64,000 nt of DNA from DASRHT01 sp035293765 (GTDB taxonomy: Bacteria; Chloroflexota; Ktedonobacteria; Ktedonobacterales; Ktedonobacteraceae), in contig DATGMF010000065.1 in the NCBI GenBank assembly GCA_035293765.1, forward strand, positions 331,688 through 395,687, in the 5' to 3' direction. The position numbers were made by a program, and so were the translations under genes. Below the pieces are notes generated by a model. The model saw nothing but the letters and a program-made list of their open reading frames with translations. It did not search any database and was not told the origin of the DNA. The first letter of the stretch is position 1; every line of letters starts with the position of its first letter. Of this stretch, positions 1 to 8,543 are shown one piece after another.

Positions 1-174
1 GCTTTACGACTCAGGCAGACACAAAACGATCCAACGGCGATAGCGTTGGAGCACTTTCTAAATACGCTGGAACAAAAAATGGGAACTACTGCCTATGCTC
101 AGTTGCGCCACGATGCGATAGAGGTGCAGCAACAGGTACTCTCTCGCTTTATGCTAGCCGATATGCGACAATAG
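1..174 (+). CDS. C-terminal end of an unidentified protein (5' end outside window)
   Basis: Frame 1 is open from the first base to a TAG at 172-174, giving 57 residues. The fragment is charged and glutamine-rich, ends LSRFMLADMRQ, and looks helical. No motif is recognisable, so no function is given. A structured repeat begins about 20 bases after the stop. Confidence 0.5.
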   Translation, partial: ALRLRQTQNDPTAIALEHFLNTLEQKMGTTAYAQLRHDAIEVQQQVLSRFMLADMRQ

Positions 175-192
175 GTACCGAGATATTCCTTG

Positions 193-239
193 CCGAGCGA
201 CTGAGCGATAGCTAGATGCGAAGCAGCGTTGTTGCTCGG
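193..239 (+). repeat. Structured palindromic repeat, copy 1 of 5
   Basis: Left stem CCGAGCGAC (193-201), a 29-nt loop starting TGAGCG and ending GCGTT (202-230), right stem GTTGCTCGG (231-239), pairing with one G-T wobble. It is preceded by ATTCCTTG, as in copies 2 and 5. It sits between the partial first gene and the next start codon. Confidence 0.7.
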
Positions 240-312
240 AATAGCAAGATGGGGTGCAAAAACGTTTCCAATGGTGCATGTTGTTATTTCCCACAATGAA
301 AGAGGGTTTTGT

Positions 313-1971
313 ATGTCTACCTCCACTTCTAGCTCACAAAAGTCACAGGCAGAAGCTGGGACAGTGGTTTCGACCGCTGGCAGAACGGTCCAGGGCTGGT
401 TGCTCATTCTGTTAGTATTTGTTGCGGGCGCAACCTCGCTCGCGGTTGAACTGTCTGCTTCGCGCCTGCTCGCCCCTTATTTTGGCACATCATTATTTGT
501 CTGGGCGAACCTGATCGGCCTGATCCTGCTGTATCTTACCATTGGTTACTATGTGGGGGGACGGATGGCTGATCGCTATCCGCGTCCGGCAGTACTATAC
601 TGGCTCACCATCATCGCGGCGCTGATAATAGGCGCGATTCCCTTTATCTCGCGGCCCATTCTTACCTGGTCGCTGACGGCGTTTGCCACCTATTCAGTGA
701 GCGTATTTTACGGCTCCCTGGTCTCCGTGCTGCTGCTTTTCGCCATTCCGATGATTCTGCTCGGCTGTGTCTCGCCCTTCGCGATCCGTTTGCGGATCGA
801 GCAGGTGGGCAGGTCGGGGCATACTGCCGGGTTGCTCTATGCGATCTCCACTGCGGGCAGCATTCTCGGAACGTTTTTGCCGGTGCTGGTGTTCATCCCT
901 AACATTGGCACGTATCGCACTTTTCTTGTCTTTGCGGCCTCATTGATGATCGTTTCAGTGATTGGTCTGGCGGCAGCGCGCGGCGGTAGCTCTCAGCCTC
1001 CTAAGGTGAACGTGAGTAATACCCTGCTCACTATCATCCTGCTCGTGATCCTCACCTCGGGTCTGGCTAACCTGGAAGCGCAGGTACAGATCAAACGTCC
1101 CAGCGGAACCGGCAACGGCGGCGTGATGCTCAAGGAGGAGGAATCGGTCTATAACTATATTCAGGTGGTCCAGGTGGGGGAGGAGACGCAGTTGATCCTC
1201 AATGAAGGGCTGGGCATTCACTCGATCTATAATCCCAGGCATGTGCTGACTCAGGGTCCCTGGGATTATTTTATGATTGCCCCCTATTTTAACAATCCTC
1301 CCTTTACCTCCTCGCAGGTAGGCCGGGTGTGTATTATTGGTCTGGGAGCGGGGACGACGGTCAGGGAGTTCAGCACCGCTTATGGGCCGATCCCGATTGA
1401 TGGGGTTGAGATCGATAATGATATTGTCAACCTGGGACGACAGTATTTTCATATGCAAGAGCCTAATTTGAATGTGATTGTGCAGGATGGGCGCTATTTT
1501 TTACAGACGACGCCGCGCAAATACGATGTGATCGGCATCGATGCCTACCAGCAGCCCTATATCCCGTTTCAGCTCACCACCACCGAGTTTTTTCATATCG
1601 TGCGCTCTCACCTGACTCCCACCGGGGTGGCCGTGATCAATGTCGGACGTACCAACCGGGATTTTCGCCTGGTCACTGCGCTGGCGCAAACGATGCGAGC
1701 GGTTTTTCCGAACGTCTATATCATCGATAGCCTGCGTTTCTCCAATAGCCTGGTAATCGGAACCAACGCTGCAACCTCGCTTAGCAATTTTAGCGTCAAC
1801 GCCGGTCAACTGACCAATCCATTGTTACAAAGCGTCGCCACCGATAGCATTGAGAGCGGTCATATTCGTGAAGAGCAGCATGCGAACGCCTATTTTACCG
1901 ATGACCGCGCCCCCGTGGAGCAACTGATCGATGCCATCATCTTTGGCGAGGTGCAGAATGGCAGAAAATAA
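313..1971 (+). CDS. Membrane-anchored spermidine synthase-like protein
   Basis: A fused protein of 552 residues. The N-terminal half has about seven hydrophobic segments (roughly residues 28-250). The C-terminal half is an aminopropyltransferase/SAM-methyltransferase-type Rossmann domain: glycine loop GLGAGT near residue 343, acidic strand end DGVEID, VQDGRYF, and YDVIGIDAY with the catalytic-position Asp near 410. The family is annotated as fused MFS/spermidine synthase; whether this member makes polyamines is unknown. An upstream in-frame ATG at 229 exists, but ATG 313 has AGAGGG six bases before it and gives a normal polar N-terminus. It stands alone, with an oppositely oriented neighbour downstream. 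Confidence 0.82.
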   Translation: MSTSTSSSQKSQAEAGTVVSTAGRTVQGWLLILLVFVAGATSLAVELSASRLLAPYFGTSLFVWANLIGLILLYLTIGYYVGGRMADRYPRPAVLYWLTIIAALIIGAIPFISRPILTWSLTAFATYSVSVFYGSLVSVLLLFAIPMILLGCVSPFAIRLRIEQVGRSGHTAGLLYAISTAGSILGTFLPVLVFIPNIGTYRTFLVFAASLMIVSVIGLAAARGGSSQPPKVNVSNTLLTIILLVILTSGLANLEAQVQIKRPSGTGNGGVMLKEEESVYNYIQVVQVGEETQLILNEGLGIHSIYNPRHVLTQGPWDYFMIAPYFNNPPFTSSQVGRVCIIGLGAGTTVREFSTAYGPIPIDGVEIDNDIVNLGRQYFHMQEPNLNVIVQDGRYFLQTTPRKYDVIGIDAYQQPYIPFQLTTTEFFHIVRSHLTPTGVAVINVGRTNRDFRLVTALAQTMRAVFPNVYIIDSLRFSNSLVIGTNAATSLSNFSVNAGQLTNPLLQSVATDSIESGHIREEQHANAYFTDDRAPVEQLIDAIIFGEVQNGRK

Positions 1972-2011
1972 GGATATCAATACGGGGAGGAGTTAATCAC
2001 GTTGCTCCTCC

Positions 2012-2464
2012 CTACCTACAGCCAGCCTGCGATTCGAGCAATTGTTTGAGGCGTTGTTGCGCCGCTGTCATGCTATCAAGCACAGAGGCGAGGGCCTGTG
2101 CATCGGTGACGGTAACTTCGGGGGGGATCTCAAAATCCTGAATCCAGGTCATCTTGACGCCTTTTTCGACAGGTTTATAGTGCCAGGCTAGATGAATGCT
2201 ACGAAATGGTGAGGTGGGGATGGCGCGCTGTATGATGGCGATGCGCGCTTTATAATCTAGAACGCACCACGATTGCCACGTTTTGCCCGTTGTATCGGTT
2301 AGCTCAAAATCCAGACGAGCAAACCAGCCAGAATGGTGCTTTGTCAACACACGCGCATCGCGATACTCCTTAAATAATTCGGGCCAGCGTTCAATGTCGT
2401 TGGTAATGGCGAAAACCTGGTCAGGATCGTTGTGAATAACAATGGACTGTTCTGCTCTAGGCAC
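2012..2464 (-). CDS. SRPBCC-fold (START-like cyclase/dehydrase) protein
   Basis: 150 residues, GTG start at 2464 preceded by GGAGAGGAGC. It opens with the typical first strand and helix of the helix-grip fold (VIHNDPDQVFAITNDIERWPE), has central antiparallel strands (WFARLDFELTD, MTWIQDFEIP) and a long C-terminal helix. Such proteins bind hydrophobic ligands or act as polyketide cyclases/aromatases. No polyketide genes lie nearby, so the ligand is unknown. It converges on the spermidine synthase-like gene. Confidence 0.75.
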   Translation of the reverse strand: MPRAEQSIVIHNDPDQVFAITNDIERWPELFKEYRDARVLTKHHSGWFARLDFELTDTTGKTWQSWCVLDYKARIAIIQRAIPTSPFRSIHLAWHYKPVEKGVKMTWIQDFEIPPEVTVTDAQALASVLDSMTAAQQRLKQLLESQAGCR

Positions 2465-2917
2465 AAATATTGCTCCTCTCCTGGATCATTGCTACCAAAG
2501 CAATATTCCTTCTGTTGGTACTATTTTGTGATGTAGAAAGGGCTATAACGGTATATCTTTACCAAAATTTGGCATATGGAAATTTATCGATTTAGCTGTA
2601 AATCTAACCTGACGAGCTTAAGGATGCATACTGTGGGTGAGGGTACTCCATAGTATAGCATACGACCAAACAGGTGATAAGCGCGAATAAGATAGCATAG
2701 TCTGCAATGAGGTGTCAAGTTGCTGGTATGTCTGGGTGGAAAGGAGGTGGCTGTCACAAACTCAAGCTGGTCGGTGTCTTATTAATGTTTCAATCTCCTC
2801 ATTTCAGTACCCTCAAGCGGGTCGAGGAACTGTGAACTTCAGCCGCCTCCCTTGAGGGCAGTATAGGTGTTAAACCCGAAGATGTCAAGGAGAAATGCAT
2901 TTAAGGGAATAAAGGAC
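2465..2917. other. Intergenic region, about 450 bp
   Basis: AT-rich spacer between the divergent SRPBCC gene and the sigma-factor relic. It should hold promoters for both, but no convincing -35/-10 pair was found. No reading frame looks protein-like. AAGGGAATAAAGG just before 2918 could act as ribosome-binding site for the relic. Confidence 0.5.
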
Positions 2918-3413
2918 ATGTCGTCAGACTTGAAAAACGCGTCAATTGGCATAACAACTGATGCGGGGACATTTGAAGCGATTTTCATGCGCTATTATCC
3001 GCTGGTCTATCAACTGGCTTATCGCTGCACGGGTCAGCAGGACGAGGCGGATGATATTGCGCAAGAGGTGTTTCTGCGTTCTGGTGGAGATCCCGGCTCC
3101 CACCATCGATAGTACGGGCAAAGCGTCGATCAACGACCTGCGCGACTTTATGCTCTCATTGCCCCATTTGCCTGTGCCCATTCGAGAGTTGCTGTCGCAT
3201 GTTGATGTGCAAAGCGGAACGGTACCGGTGCCTATGCCTCCGCAGGCCGATTCGCAGCATGTGACGGTCCGGGGAGCGCAGGGAGTCCTGATGAGCGATC
3301 AATCTTTGGGCGAGAGCATCCTGCGGTGGCAAACTCACAATATGGTGTACGTCATCACAGCCCATGATAGTAATCGTGCGCAGCTGCTCGCTGCTGCCAA
3401 TTCGTTGGGCTAA
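2918..3413 (+). pseudogene. Relic: ECF sigma factor N-terminus joined to an anti-sigma-like C-terminus
   Basis: From ATG 2918 the frame encodes sigma-70 region 2: TFEAIFMRYYPLVYQLAY, then DEADDIAQEVFLR. Homology stops abruptly after EVFLR (near 3083), and that frame ends at 3112. In another frame, from about 3085 to 3413, lies the end of a different protein with LRDFMLSLPHLPVPIRELL, then WQTHNMVYVITAHDS and QLLAAANSLG. That tail resembles the C-terminal domain of anti-sigma or lipoprotein partners often encoded right after ECF sigma factors. The simplest reading is one internal deletion in a sigma/anti-sigma pair. Sigma regions 3-4 and the anti-sigma N-terminus are absent. The anti-sigma identity is inferred. 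Confidence 0.72.
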
Positions 3414-3445
3414 CATGCCTGGCTGATCGCGGACATGCAGTCAAG

Positions 3446-3486
3446 GGTCGCAGCACACAAGCAACTGGTGTTTGTGTGCTGCGACC
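3446..3486 (+). terminator. Strong hairpin after the sigma relic
   Basis: A perfect 15-bp stem, GGTCGCAGCACACAA (3446-3460) and its complement (3472-3486), closes an 11-nt loop. No T-tract follows, so it may be a degenerate terminator or a stable palindrome rather than an intrinsic terminator. Confidence 0.45.
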
Positions 3487-3591
3487 TGCGCACAGCAACC
3501 CTGGTCAGTGCGTAACGTAATAGGTATGCTACATAAAGGGAGACAACAGCCCTTAATAAAATATTATGAATTCAATGAGGTGTATGCTTAC

Positions 3592-4557
3592 ATGGTAATG
3601 ACCGATGCAAATGTTAATGCGACAGGCTCGCGTAGTAGTGAGGTGGTGTTGAGTACCCAACATCTCTCTAAACGCTATGGCAAGCGGCTCGTTGTCGATG
3701 ATCTTAACCTGGCAGTTCATCGCGGCGAGATTTTTGGTTTTCTTGGCCCCAATGGGGCTGGCAAAACGACGACGATCCGTATGGCGCTTGGCCTGATCAC
3801 TCCTACCTCTGGTAACGTTGCTATCCTGGGGCGGGATGTCCGGCTCCACAGTGCGCATATTTTACCACGCGTGGGGGCGCTCATTGAGACGCCTGCGCTC
3901 TACCTCTATATGTCCGGGCGCGATAACCTGCGTGCCGTTGGCTCAGTGCTCGGCTCCGTGCCGGAGAAGCGCATTGATGCCGTGCTCGAACTGGTCGGGC
4001 TGCAAAAGCGCCAGAAGGACCGCGTGCGCACCTATTCTCTGGGTATGAAGCAGCGTCTGGGCGTCGCCATTGCCCTCTTGCAAGATCCCGATCTGCTGAT
4101 CCTGGACGAGCCTGCGAATGGCCTGGACCCGGCGGGCATTGTTGAGATGCGCGATCTGATGCACCGTCTGGTCAAAGAGGGCAAGACGGTCTTTATTTCC
4201 AGCCATCTCCTGACTGAGGTGCAGCAAATTTGTACCCGCGTCGCGATTATTAATCTGGGCAAGCTCGTGACCGTCTCGACGATTGAAGAGCTAACCCGGG
4301 GTCAAAATGAGTATGCTGTGAAGGTGGAGCGGGCGCAGGAGGCGTTAGCTCTGCTAAAATCGCAGCCCTGGGGCAAGGATGCGCGTTTTAATGATCATGG
4401 CCTGCTGATTACGCCCGCGCCCGATGGCAGGGGACGCGATCTCAATCTTTTCCTGGTGAATGCTGGCTTTGTACCCGATAGTCTCGGCCTGGCGACCCAG
4501 GATCTGGAGCAGGTCTTCCTGCGTCTGACGAACAGTGGTCAAGGAGGTGTGCAGTGA
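3592..4557 (+). CDS. ABC-2 exporter ATP-binding protein (first)
   Basis: 321 residues. Walker A GPNGAGKTT, signature YSLGMKQRLG, Walker B LLILDEP with the D-loop ANGLDP, and switch His in ISSHLL. After the nucleotide-binding domain comes an ~85-residue C-terminal extension, typical of CcmA/DrrA-type ATPases. ATG 3592 is chosen because GAGG lies 11 bases upstream; an ATG at 3598 is also possible, and the longer frame from 3472 lacks a ribosome-binding site. Its stop overlaps the permease start, so ATPase and permease are probably coupled. The substrate cannot be told. Confidence 0.9.
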   Translation: MVMTDANVNATGSRSSEVVLSTQHLSKRYGKRLVVDDLNLAVHRGEIFGFLGPNGAGKTTTIRMALGLITPTSGNVAILGRDVRLHSAHILPRVGALIETPALYLYMSGRDNLRAVGSVLGSVPEKRIDAVLELVGLQKRQKDRVRTYSLGMKQRLGVAIALLQDPDLLILDEPANGLDPAGIVEMRDLMHRLVKEGKTVFISSHLLTEVQQICTRVAIINLGKLVTVSTIEELTRGQNEYAVKVERAQEALALLKSQPWGKDARFNDHGLLITPAPDGRGRDLNLFLVNAGFVPDSLGLATQDLEQVFLRLTNSGQGGVQ

Positions 4558-5459
4558 GTGCATCTATCGCATCTGGAGAAAAAACAAAGCTTCATACGTC
4601 AACGCCCAGCTTTTTAGGCATCTTGCGGGGCGAATTGCTCAAGATTTCTCGCCAATGGGCAACCTGGCTGCTGCTGCTGCTGTGGCTGGGCGTTATTTGT
4701 CTGCCCTATCTGCTCATCTTCACTTCGCCTGATATTAAAGATATCTTGCTCCATCATGCGTTGCCGTTTTTCTATAACCGGACGGAAGGGAACCTGGCCG
4801 TATTGCGCGTGTTCAGCGGCTTTTTCCTCATCATCCTGACTGCCAGTGTGATAGGTCTGGAATATCAGCTCGGTACTATCCGTCTCCTGCTGGCGCGTGG
4901 CGTCGGGCGCTTACAGTTGCTAGGGATAAAGTTGCTGACTGTCGTCCTTGTGGCGCTGGCGTTGCTGGTCGTCGGTCTCCTGCTGAACGTGCTGCTAACA
5001 TACCTGCTCGTCTTGCTGGTCACAGGTGGCCTGGACCCGCTGCAATCGCTCACGCCGGCATTCTGGGCTGATATACGCCTGTACGTGGTGACGATTATGA
5101 TCAGTATGGGCGTGACCATCCTGATGGCGACCGCGATGTCCGTGATAGGCCGCTCGCTGACGATTGGCCTGAGCGCGGCCCTGATCTGGTTCCCGGTTGA
5201 CAATATTGGGACGCTCATTATGGAGCTTGCCAATCGCATTACTCATAACGACTTCTGGTTGAACGTGACCGCCTATTTCCTCGGTCCCAATTTGAATATG
5301 CTGGCAAAAACGCTTTTGCCAGATGGCGCTCAGGATATTGGAGCTTCGCCTCTGGTGAAGGTCGATAGCAATCATATCCTGCTCGTCGCTCTTGTCTACG
5401 CGCTTATCTTCATCGTCACGGCCACCGTGCTCACATGGAGGCGCGACGTCAAGGAGTGA
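4554..5459 (+). CDS. ABC-2 type permease
   Basis: 301 residues, GTG start at 4554 overlapping the ATPase stop (GTGA), with AAGGAGG at 4541-4547. About six membrane segments: near residues 35-55, a pair at 85-105 and 120-150, then three more, ending in a short basic tail. This is the membrane partner of the preceding ATPase. FLIILTASVIGLEYQLGTIR fits the conserved cytoplasmic segment of ABC-2 permeases, where a strongly acidic residue precedes the glycine-threonine. The second ATPase starts about five bases after its stop, so four genes form one operon. Confidence 0.87.
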   Translation: MSASIASGEKTKLHTSTPSFLGILRGELLKISRQWATWLLLLLWLGVICLPYLLIFTSPDIKDILLHHALPFFYNRTEGNLAVLRVFSGFFLIILTASVIGLEYQLGTIRLLLARGVGRLQLLGIKLLTVVLVALALLVVGLLLNVLLTYLLVLLVTGGLDPLQSLTPAFWADIRLYVVTIMISMGVTILMATAMSVIGRSLTIGLSAALIWFPVDNIGTLIMELANRITHNDFWLNVTAYFLGPNLNMLAKTLLPDGAQDIGASPLVKVDSNHILLVALVYALIFIVTATVLTWRRDVKE

Positions 5460-5464
5460 GGGAG

Positions 5465-6466
5465 GTGCTACAGGAATCGCCCGCAGTCGAAGTCAAAAAT
5501 TTACGCAAGGAATTCCTTGCTGAAGGGCTGAGCTTTGCTAGACGCGCTAGCGGCGTTGCCCTTCAGAATTTAAAAGTCTATCATCAGCTCGTCGCGGTGG
5601 ATGACATTAGCTTTGTCATGCACCGTGGCGAGGCTTTCGGCTTTCTTGGCCCCAACGGAGCAGGAAAAAGTACTATTGTCAAGATCATCACCGGCCTGGT
5701 CAAACCCACATCTGGAACAGTCAGAGTGCTGGGGCGGCCCCTCAATGATATGGAGATGCGACGCAGCGTTGGCTATCTGCCGGAGCTGCCTAATTTTCAC
5801 CGCTGGCTGCGGACGCAAGAGTTTCTGGAGTTCCACGGGCGACTCTATGGGCTACACGGTGCTGCTCTAGCTAAACGGTGCGCCGAAGCGCTGGCGCTCG
5901 TTGGTCTGGAAGGACGCGAGCAGCAGAAGCTAGGGGCATTTTCTAAAGGGATGCTGCAACGCATCGGCCTGGCGCAGGCGCTGCTCAATCGACCCGAGCT
6001 GATTATTCTGGATGAGCCGGTATCCGGCCTCGATCCGGTAGGCCAGAGCGATATGCGCAACATCCTGCTGCGTCTCAAAGCGGAAGGAACCAGCGTTTTC
6101 CTTAATTCACACCAGCTTGTTGATGTTGAGATGATCTGTGATCGAGTGGCGATTATCAATCGGGGCAAGCTCTTGAAAATAGGGCCGCCCCAGTCGCTTT
6201 TCGATGAACCCCTTACAGTGGAACTGCATGTGGATCGGGTGCGCGACGAACTGCTGCATCATCTTGGCTCTCTCTCCCTGGCCGTCCGGCAGGTTGAGGA
6301 TAAGCCATCACACCTGCTTGTCGAAGTGCAAAATGAGGAGCAGGCAGCCGATATTGCCGCTGGCGTTCACTCCTGCGGGGCACGGCTCTATATGATGATC
6401 CCGCATGGTCGCTCGCTCGAAGATCTCTTTTTACGTACCATTGGCGCGCTGCGTCACGATCAGTAA
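5465..6466 (+). CDS. ABC-2 exporter ATP-binding protein (second), carrying an in-frame repeat
   Basis: 333 residues from GTG 5465 (AAGGAG at 5451-5456); an in-frame ATG at 5435 overlaps the permease and lacks a ribosome-binding site. Walker A GPNGAGKST, signature FSKGMLQRIG, Walker B LIILDEPVSGLDP, switch His in NSHQL. The first strand, VEVKNLRKEF, is separated from VYHQLVAVDDISF by about 18 extra residues (LAEGLSFARRASGVALQN) not expected in this family. Those residues are encoded by structured repeat copy 2. The insertion keeps the frame and all catalytic motifs, so the gene may still work. Confidence 0.87.
   Translation: MLQESPAVEVKNLRKEFLAEGLSFARRASGVALQNLKVYHQLVAVDDISFVMHRGEAFGFLGPNGAGKSTIVKIITGLVKPTSGTVRVLGRPLNDMEMRRSVGYLPELPNFHRWLRTQEFLEFHGRLYGLHGAALAKRCAEALALVGLEGREQQKLGAFSKGMLQRIGLAQALLNRPELIILDEPVSGLDPVGQSDMRNILLRLKAEGTSVFLNSHQLVDVEMICDRVAIINRGKLLKIGPPQSLFDEPLTVELHVDRVRDELLHHLGSLSLAVRQVEDKPSHLLVEVQNEEQAADIAAGVHSCGARLYMMIPHGRSLEDLFLRTIGALRHDQ
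5520..5566 (+). repeat. Structured palindromic repeat, copy 2 of 5, inside an ABC ATPase gene
   Basis: Perfect 9-bp stems CTGAAGGGC (5520-5528) and GCCCTTCAG (5558-5566) around a 29-nt loop that starts TGAGC, contains GCTAGACGCGCTAGC, and ends GGCGTT. It is preceded by AATTCCTTG and followed by AATT. It is translated in frame between the first two strands of the ATPase. Confidence 0.85.
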
Positions 6467-6476
6467 GGGAGAGAGT

Positions 6477-6923
6477 ATGGGAGTGTTGTTAATCGCGCGC
6501 TTTACCTTCAAAGAAGTCATTCGCCGCCGCCTCTTCCTGGCCGTCTTGCTGCTGAGCATCTTCATGCTGGGCGGCTTCGCGCTGCTATTCAATTACGCCG
6601 TTGATCATTCGCGTGTTCCCACCGGTATCGATCCGCAACTCTATAGTTCCGCGCTGGGCATCTTTGCCATTGTGCCTATCATCTGGTTGGCCTACCTGCT
6701 CAGTAGCTTCATGACGATTCGGGGCGGCGTGGTTTTTTCAACGGCGGGACTTGTAAGGCGAAGAAAAACCTGTCCTCGCCTTACAAATTGCCATCCCGCT
6801 CTACTCCATCGTTCCGGTCCAGGTGCCGGTCTGCCCATCGATTGTCAGAGGACCGACGCCTTGATCGCAGTTGATAGTGAACCTATCGAAAGATGCGCCG
6901 CCGCTGATTGTCGTTGCATTTGA
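6477..6923 (+). pseudogene. Truncated ABC-2 permease (second)
   Basis: Starts at ATG 6477 after GGGAGAG, 10 bases past the second ATPase. The first ~83 residues look like a normal permease start: basic KEVIRRR, membrane segment FLAVLLLSIFMLGGFALLF, and a second, IFAIVPIIWLAYLLSSFM. After about 6725 the sequence turns into arginine- and cysteine-rich residues without membrane character. From 6801 the frame is antisense to a well-supported gene on the other strand. Typical permeases have six segments, so at least two thirds is missing. Either the four-gene exporter is inactive or the first permease serves both ATPases. Confidence 0.7.
6751..6786 (-). terminator. Hairpin between the permease relic and the convergent gene
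   Basis: Perfect 11-bp arms TTGTAAGGCGA (6751-6761) and TCGCCTTACAA (6776-6786), 14-nt loop. It lies 15 bases after the stop of the minus-strand gene. No T-run follows the stem, so terminator activity is only likely. Confidence 0.5.
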
Positions 6924-8156
6924 AAACGTCCCTTCCAAATGTAAGTTTGTGAAGGGCGTAGTCGCAGGACAGGTGACCGTGATACCGTCTTTTGTGAAGG
7001 TGAATTTGGCGCTAGTGACGGTCTCCGTATACGTAAGCCTTCCGGCTTTATATGTCCCACTACACGTCTGAGTTGCGACAACAGTAGCGGCGACGCCGTT
7101 CGTTGTCCCATTATGGGTAATCGGTTTGCCGTCGTCGTTATCGCCACAAACCGTTCCCCCCTGAGGGTCCGCGTGACCTGTGATGTGCAAGGTCTGTGTC
7201 CCGGGACCGTTTTGATTGGCCGAATTACTGAATGTGATCGTCGCCAGTACTGTGCCAGTTACATCGTCGGGCGGGGCGCCATTAGGACCGGGGGTATGAG
7301 CCTCTCCCTGTGGCACAATCGTGATCTTTGAGCCGATTTTCGTCGTATACCCATCGGCATCTTTGGCGGTAATGGTATGGTTGCCCTGCGCCCAGTTCGC
7401 ATCCACCGTCAAGTCTGTCGTGACAGCCCCATCCTTGTCGCTATGAGCCGCCTGGCTCCCAGGGGCAGGCACTCCATCAAGCAGGAAGGTGATGGCTTCG
7501 GACCCTGAGAATTTTTGACCGATGACATGGAAGGTCGTGGTGGTCGAGCCTGCCGGCAGTGTACCGACTTTATAATTACTCGTCACCGTAATGACCGGCT
7601 GTGGCCGCGTGAGAATATAAATGAGCACACCGCCTCCGCCGGCTCCCAGAACCACAACAACCGCCAGTACGATCAGCAGGATTTTCAAGCCCCGGTTTGA
7701 CTTCTTAGGCGCAACCGGCGGCGTATAGGGGTAAGGAGCAGGAGCATAGGCTTGCGTAGCTTCCCCTCCCCCCGCGTACTGGGGATATGGCTGTTGTTGC
7801 GCATAGGGATAAGGAGGCGGCGTGGGAGGATAGCCCTGAGGCGCGCCACCTGTGATAGGCTGCTGGTATGGTTGCTGCTGAGCAGGCATATAGGGCGGGG
7901 GCGCAGGGAAATTCTGCGGGCTGCTACCCCCTGAGTTGGGTTGCTGATATGGTTGTTGTTGAGCAGGCATGTAAGGGGGAGGTGCAGGGAAATTCTGCGG
8001 AGAGCTACTCCCAGTGATAGGCTGCTGAGGTGGTTGCTGTGCGGGCGGGTAAGGATAGGATGGTGGTGTGTCCTGCTGCGGGGGAAATGATGGTTGCCCT
8101 GCCGCTGCAGTAGGATCTGGAGTACCCTGCCCCTGATTGCTCTCTTCGTTGGTCAT
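6801..8156 (-). CDS. Pro/Gln-rich single-pass membrane protein with extracellular beta domains
   Basis: 451 residues from ATG 8156 (GAGAGGTG 11 bases upstream; a GTG at 8168 is in frame). Residues 1-145 are a disordered proline/glutamine/tyrosine-rich cytoplasmic region with two near-identical 27-residue repeats of the type PQNFPAPPPYMPAQQQPYQQ. One membrane segment follows (ILLIVLAVVVVLGAGGGGV). Then an Ig-like domain with FHVIGQKFSGSEAITFLLDG, and a second beta-rich domain with three conserved-looking cysteines. The layout recalls secreted beta-domain proteins with Pro-rich tails in Gram-positive-like cell envelopes. Function unknown. Confidence 0.78.
   Translation of the reverse strand: MTNEESNQGQGTPDPTAAAGQPSFPPQQDTPPSYPYPPAQQPPQQPITGSSSPQNFPAPPPYMPAQQQPYQQPNSGGSSPQNFPAPPPYMPAQQQPYQQPITGGAPQGYPPTPPPYPYAQQQPYPQYAGGGEATQAYAPAPYPYTPPVAPKKSNRGLKILLIVLAVVVVLGAGGGGVLIYILTRPQPVITVTSNYKVGTLPAGSTTTTFHVIGQKFSGSEAITFLLDGVPAPGSQAAHSDKDGAVTTDLTVDANWAQGNHTITAKDADGYTTKIGSKITIVPQGEAHTPGPNGAPPDDVTGTVLATITFSNSANQNGPGTQTLHITGHADPQGGTVCGDNDDGKPITHNGTTNGVAATVVATQTCSGTYKAGRLTYTETVTSAKFTFTKDGITVTCPATTPFTNLHLEGTFSNATTISGGASFDRFTINCDQGVGPLTIDGQTGTWTGTME
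7853..8034 (-). repeat. Tandem 81-bp coding repeats
   Basis: Two adjacent ~81-bp units, with a partial third, encode the 27-residue Pro/Gln/Tyr repeats. The shared word GCAGGGAAATTCTGCGG marks each unit. Such repeats are expected to vary in copy number between strains. Confidence 0.65.
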
Positions 8157-8543
8157 AGCCGTTTTCACCTCTCAAAAGGATTAGATAATTGCTGAGTCTT
8201 TAGTATACATGAAAAATACGTATGACAGTAAAAAAAGTTACCTGTACAAATTCTTCTGCGGTACTGTTAATATAGACGTTGCCGAATGGAAGACATAAAA
8301 AGATGTCTTACGCTATAAAACAATCCTCACGATTGCTGCATAGGTTTGAGGAATATGTAGCAATGTCACAGAAGCTCAGCCTTTAAGCAGACTGGAAGGA
8401 TATTGTACAAGGTGAAGGTTAAGAAAATGTTGAGAAAACATTGAGGAATGGTTAAGGAAAGTAAAGAGAAATCAGACAATCACGATATTTTGCTACCGGA
8501 AGTAGCGTCTGACGAAGAAAAAAAGAAAGAAGTATATTGTATG
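8157..8543. other. Intergenic region, about 390 bp
   Basis: AT-rich spacer upstream of the Pro/Gln-rich gene and downstream of rnhB. A TATACT at 8200-8205 (minus strand) could be a -10 element for the former, but its -35 is poor. No gene or clear terminator was seen. Confidence 0.4.

Noticed and set aside
5435..5464. ATG 5435 as start of the second ABC ATPase
   Set aside because: No ribosome-binding site and a 25-base overlap with the permease; GTG 5465 has AAGGAG at good spacing.
6801..6923. C-terminal 40 residues of the truncated permease as a real domain
   Set aside because: They are antisense to the well-supported minus-strand gene and have no membrane or domain character.
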